Source: Ottowia oryzae (lineage in GTDB: Bacteria > Pseudomonadota > Gammaproteobacteria > Burkholderiales > Burkholderiaceae_C). Taken from it: DNA of 64,000 nt. This document shows positions 61,668-64,000 of this stretch, piece by piece (positions within the stretch are counted from its first letter, which is position 1; every line of letters starts with the position of its first letter). Location: positions 3,833,501 to 3,897,500 of the forward strand of contig NZ_CP027666.1 in assembly GCF_003008535.1 (NCBI RefSeq). Reading direction: 5' to 3'. The notes beneath the pieces are model-generated. The model was not told the DNA's origin, made no database searches, and was given only the letters and a program-made list of their open reading frames with translations. The position numbers and the translations under genes are program-made.

Positions 61668-62924
61668 ATGAACAAACCCTTCGCCGCCGTCCGGCGCAGC
61701 GCACTGGCGCTGGCATCCACCACCTTGCTGCTGGGCAGCGCCTTCGCGCAGGAGCCGCCCGCGGTGGATGAAGCCGCCTTCCGCAGCTGCCTGGCGCAGT
61801 TGCAGGGCTCGTCCGCGTTCCGCGCCGTCGACGCCGCCAGCTTCACCCGGTTCACCCAGGGCTTGGCGCCCGACCCGTCGGTGCTGGTGCTGCTGGATCG
61901 CCAGCCGGAGTTCACCCTGCCCGTGTGGGACTACATCGCCGTGCTGGTCGATGACGAGCGCGTGGCCGACGGGCGCGCCGCGTACGCCAAGTGGCAAGAC
62001 ACGCTGCGCCGCATCGAGCAGCAAACCGGCGTGGCGCCCAACGTGGTGGTCGGCGTGTGGGGGGTCGAGAGCAACTTTGGCCAAAACCTGGGCGGGCGCC
62101 CGCTGGTGCAGTCGCTGGCCACGCTGTCGTGCTTTGGGCGGCGGCAGGCGTACTTTCGCGGCGAGTTTGCGGCGGCGTTGCGCATCCTGCAGGAAGGCCA
62201 CATCGCGCCGGACAAGCTGGTCGGGTCGTGGGCGGGCGCCTTCGGGCAAACGCAGTTCATGCCCAGCACGTTCTTCCGCAGCGCGGTGGACTTTGACGGC
62301 GACGGCCGCCGTGACATCGTCGACAGCGTGCCCGATGCGCTGGCTTCGACCGCCAAGTTCCTTCAAAACGCAGGCTACCGCCGCGGCGAGCCTTGGGGCT
62401 TTGAGGTGCGGCTGCCGCCGGGCTTCGACACGGCCGACGCAGGCCGCAAGAACAAGCGCCCCATCGACGCGTGGCGGCGCGCGGGCGTCACGCTGGCCGA
62501 CGGCTCGGCCCTGCCCGACACCCTGCCCAGCGCGGGCCTGTTGATCCCCGCGCGCGGACGCACAGCGGGCGGCGCCAGCGGCACCGGCCCGACCTTTCTG
62601 GTGGGCCGCAATTTCGACACGCTGTACAGCTACAACGCCAGCGAAAACTACGCGCTGGCCATCGCCCAGCTGTCCAACCTGGTGGCCAACCCCAGCGCTG
62701 GCGTTGCTTTCGCCACGCCCTGGCCCACGGACGACCCCGGCCTGTCGCGCGCGCAGAACCGCGAGCTGCAAACCTTGCTGCTGGCGCGCGGCTACGACAT
62801 TGGCAGCGCCGACGGCATGATTGGCGCCAAGACGCGCGAAGCCATCAAGACCGAGCAGCAGCGCCTGGGCATGAAGACCGACGGGCGCGCTGGGCAGAAG
62901 TTGCTGGCGGCGCTGAAGCGCTAA
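61668..62924 (+). CDS. Lytic murein transglycosylase (MltB/SltB family)
   Basis: 418 residues. Signal peptide 1-28 (ALASTTLLLGSAFA). The lytic domain has Glu134 in GVWGVESNFGQNLGG, and FGQTQFMPSTFFRSAVDFDGDGRRD further on. A C-terminal peptidoglycan-binding domain (about 355-418, LQTLLLARGYDIGSADGMIGAKTREAIK) follows. It cleaves peptidoglycan with 1,6-anhydro ring formation. There is no lipobox, so it is soluble periplasmic like SltB1. The ATG is at the edge of repeat copy 21, and no clear ribosome site is visible. Confidence 0.95.
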   Translation: MNKPFAAVRRSALALASTTLLLGSAFAQEPPAVDEAAFRSCLAQLQGSSAFRAVDAASFTRFTQGLAPDPSVLVLLDRQPEFTLPVWDYIAVLVDDERVADGRAAYAKWQDTLRRIEQQTGVAPNVVVGVWGVESNFGQNLGGRPLVQSLATLSCFGRRQAYFRGEFAAALRILQEGHIAPDKLVGSWAGAFGQTQFMPSTFFRSAVDFDGDGRRDIVDSVPDALASTAKFLQNAGYRRGEPWGFEVRLPPGFDTADAGRKNKRPIDAWRRAGVTLADGSALPDTLPSAGLLIPARGRTAGGASGTGPTFLVGRNFDTLYSYNASENYALAIAQLSNLVANPSAGVAFATPWPTDDPGLSRAQNRELQTLLLARGYDIGSADGMIGAKTREAIKTEQQRLGMKTDGRAGQKLLAALKR

Positions 62925-62983
62925 GCCCCCCCCCGGCGAGGCCGGCGGCTCACGCTGCCAGGCCCCTCTACCCTATCCGCCAT

Positions 62984-63014
62984 GAAAAAGGCCGCCCGAA
63001 GGCGGCCTTTTTTC
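62984..63014 (+). terminator. Bidirectional intrinsic terminator
   Basis: AAAAAGGCCGCC and GGCGGCCTTTTTT with a four-base CGAA loop: a long GC stem with A run before and T run after, 60 bases beyond the transglycosylase stop and 14 from the porin stop on the other strand. It can end both. Confidence 0.9.
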
Positions 63015-63027
63015 GTTGTGCGCGGGC

Positions 63028-64000
63028 TCAGAACCGGTGGCGCAGACCCACGGCAAAGCTGGTGCCGCTGGTCTGGTCGGTGATGCGGTCGTGCATCACG
63101 TTGGCGTACAGGTCGGTGCGCTTGGACAGGTTGTAGTCGTAGCCCACCGTCAGCGTCTGGCGTGTGGCGTCGAGCAGGTTGTTGCGTGTGTGCGCGTACG
63201 CGGCCAGCAGCTTGCCGGCGCCGATCGGCACCGACAGGCCCGTGGTGGCCGTCTTCAGCTTGGCGTTGGACACGTCATTCTTCGACTGGCCGTAGGTGGC
63301 GAACAGCTTGACCACGGTGAAGTCGTATGAGCCACCGACCATCCAGTTGGTGCGTTTCGAGCCATCGGCGTAGGTGGTGGCCACCGGGTTCCCCATTTCG
63401 GTGCGTTCATAGAACGCCGTCAGGCCCAGGCCACCGTTGAAGTACATCAGGTTGCCGCCGAAGTTCTTGCCGGAGTTGGCGCCATCGCGGAACTGGTACT
63501 GCAGCGTGCCCTTCAAGCCGCCCAGGTCGGGGGTGCTGTAGGCGATTTGGCTGCCCCAGCCGGTATCCGACTGCGTGGTGCCAGACCAGTTGGTGCCATT
63601 GAACAGAGGCACGTTGGCATGCAGGATCGCGGGCGAGAAGGCGAACGAATCTCCGAACGGGTTGAACAACACCGTGGGCAGGAAGTTGGGCGCCATCCAG
63701 CGGCCCAGAATCACCGAGCCAAAGCCGCCCGACAGGCTGACGTTCGCATCGCGCGACCACATCATGTCGTTCTTGAACCGGCCATAGTCGCCGTTGGTCA
63801 AGCGCATGAACGATGTGAAAGCAAATCCCGCTTTGAGGCCACCGCCCAGGTCTTCCGTGCCCTTGGCACCGAACCACGAGGTCGTCATCCCGCCTGAGCC
63901 AACGGTGCTGATGCGCTTGCTGTCGCCAGCCATTCGCATCGACCCGACGTAGGCGTCAGCCAAACCGCTCAACTGCACCGAGCTTTGCGCGTACGCGCCC
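63028..64000 (-). CDS. Gram-negative porin (5' end outside window)
   Basis: 324 codons are present; the start lies beyond the right edge. The earliest visible residues GAYAQSSVQLSGLADAYVG are the end of a signal peptide and the first strand of a trimeric porin of the Burkholderiales type. Alternating beta-strands follow, with the glycine-rich DLGGGLKAGFAF and the C-terminal SGTSFAVGLRHRF ending in Phe for BAM recognition. It forms a general diffusion channel in the outer membrane. A GTG inside the frame (63976-63978) is not a real start. Confidence 0.95.
   Translation of the reverse strand, partial: GAYAQSSVQLSGLADAYVGSMRMAGDSKRISTVGSGGMTTSWFGAKGTEDLGGGLKAGFAFTSFMRLTNGDYGRFKNDMMWSRDANVSLSGGFGSVILGRWMAPNFLPTVLFNPFGDSFAFSPAILHANVPLFNGTNWSGTTQSDTGWGSQIAYSTPDLGGLKGTLQYQFRDGANSGKNFGGNLMYFNGGLGLTAFYERTEMGNPVATTYADGSKRTNWMVGGSYDFTVVKLFATYGQSKNDVSNAKLKTATTGLSVPIGAGKLLAAYAHTRNNLLDATRQTLTVGYDYNLSKRTDLYANVMHDRITDQTSGTSFAVGLRHRF

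Overview
The window is a high-GC chromosomal segment from a betaproteobacterium, most likely family Comamonadaceae (order Burkholderiales). The gene contents and their order are the familiar ones for that group: argJ, secA, a DciA-like gene, sspBA, petCBA, pdxA, a Nif3-like gene, tatABC, the his genes, murA, the mla operon and gltBD. No genus can be fixed from the sequence alone. Nearly all of it is core chromosome. There is no prophage, CRISPR array, rRNA operon or classical insertion sequence.

Layout. 1-7.6 kb: a DUF815 ATPase (cut by the window edge), argJ, secA with a divergent DciA-like gene, tRNA-Thr(TGT), sspB, sspA. 6.8-9.7 kb: the cytochrome bc1 operon petABC. 9.8-14.5 kb: mscL, pdxA, a Nif3-like protein, a small lipoprotein and a DegS-like periplasmic protease. 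14.8-33.5 kb: a long leftward array, tatC-tatB-tatA, HIT protein, patatin phospholipase, membrane protein, hisE-hisI, gdhA, hisF-hisA-hisH-hisB-hisC, an AraC regulator, a FAD oxidoreductase, hisD, hisG, murA. The his genes are split at three places by unrelated genes. 33.5-40.1 kb: a BolA-like protein, an ABC-2 exporter, and mlaB-C-A-D-E-F for outer-membrane lipid asymmetry. 40.3-47.3 kb: gltD, a GST-like gene and gltB; with gdhA this makes the window rich in ammonia assimilation. 47.4-53 kb: a REP-associated Y1 (HUH) transposase gene, an amino-acid ABC transporter lacking its ATPase, and an acyltransferase. 53.5-64 kb: a CTERM-anchored surface protein, a Nudix/metallo-beta-lactamase fusion, two tandem YjgN (DUF898) membrane proteins with an M48 protease, a MaoC hydratase, a lytic transglycosylase and a porin cut by the right edge.

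The most interesting feature is not a gene. About twenty copies of a roughly 60-base palindromic repeat, with core ATAGCTGCCAGCGC then an inverted GCGC arm, are scattered through the window in both orientations. Most are intergenic. Some act as or overlap terminators, some supply the start region of a gene (hisH, the transglycosylase, the DUF815 ATPase), and three or four lie inside reading frames (FAD oxidoreductase, Nudix/MBL protein, Nif3-like protein, GltB tail) where they are translated. A single-copy REP-type transposase at 47.5-48.2 kb, bounded by inverted GGGGTCAGA ends, has one repeat over its 3' end and another just outside. It is the obvious candidate for the enzyme that spread the family; that link is inference.

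Also worth attention: an unrecognised gene with a short second frame inserted between hisG and hisD, a three-helix SemiSWEET-like protein divergent from the AraC regulator, and the tandem YjgN/M48 cluster.
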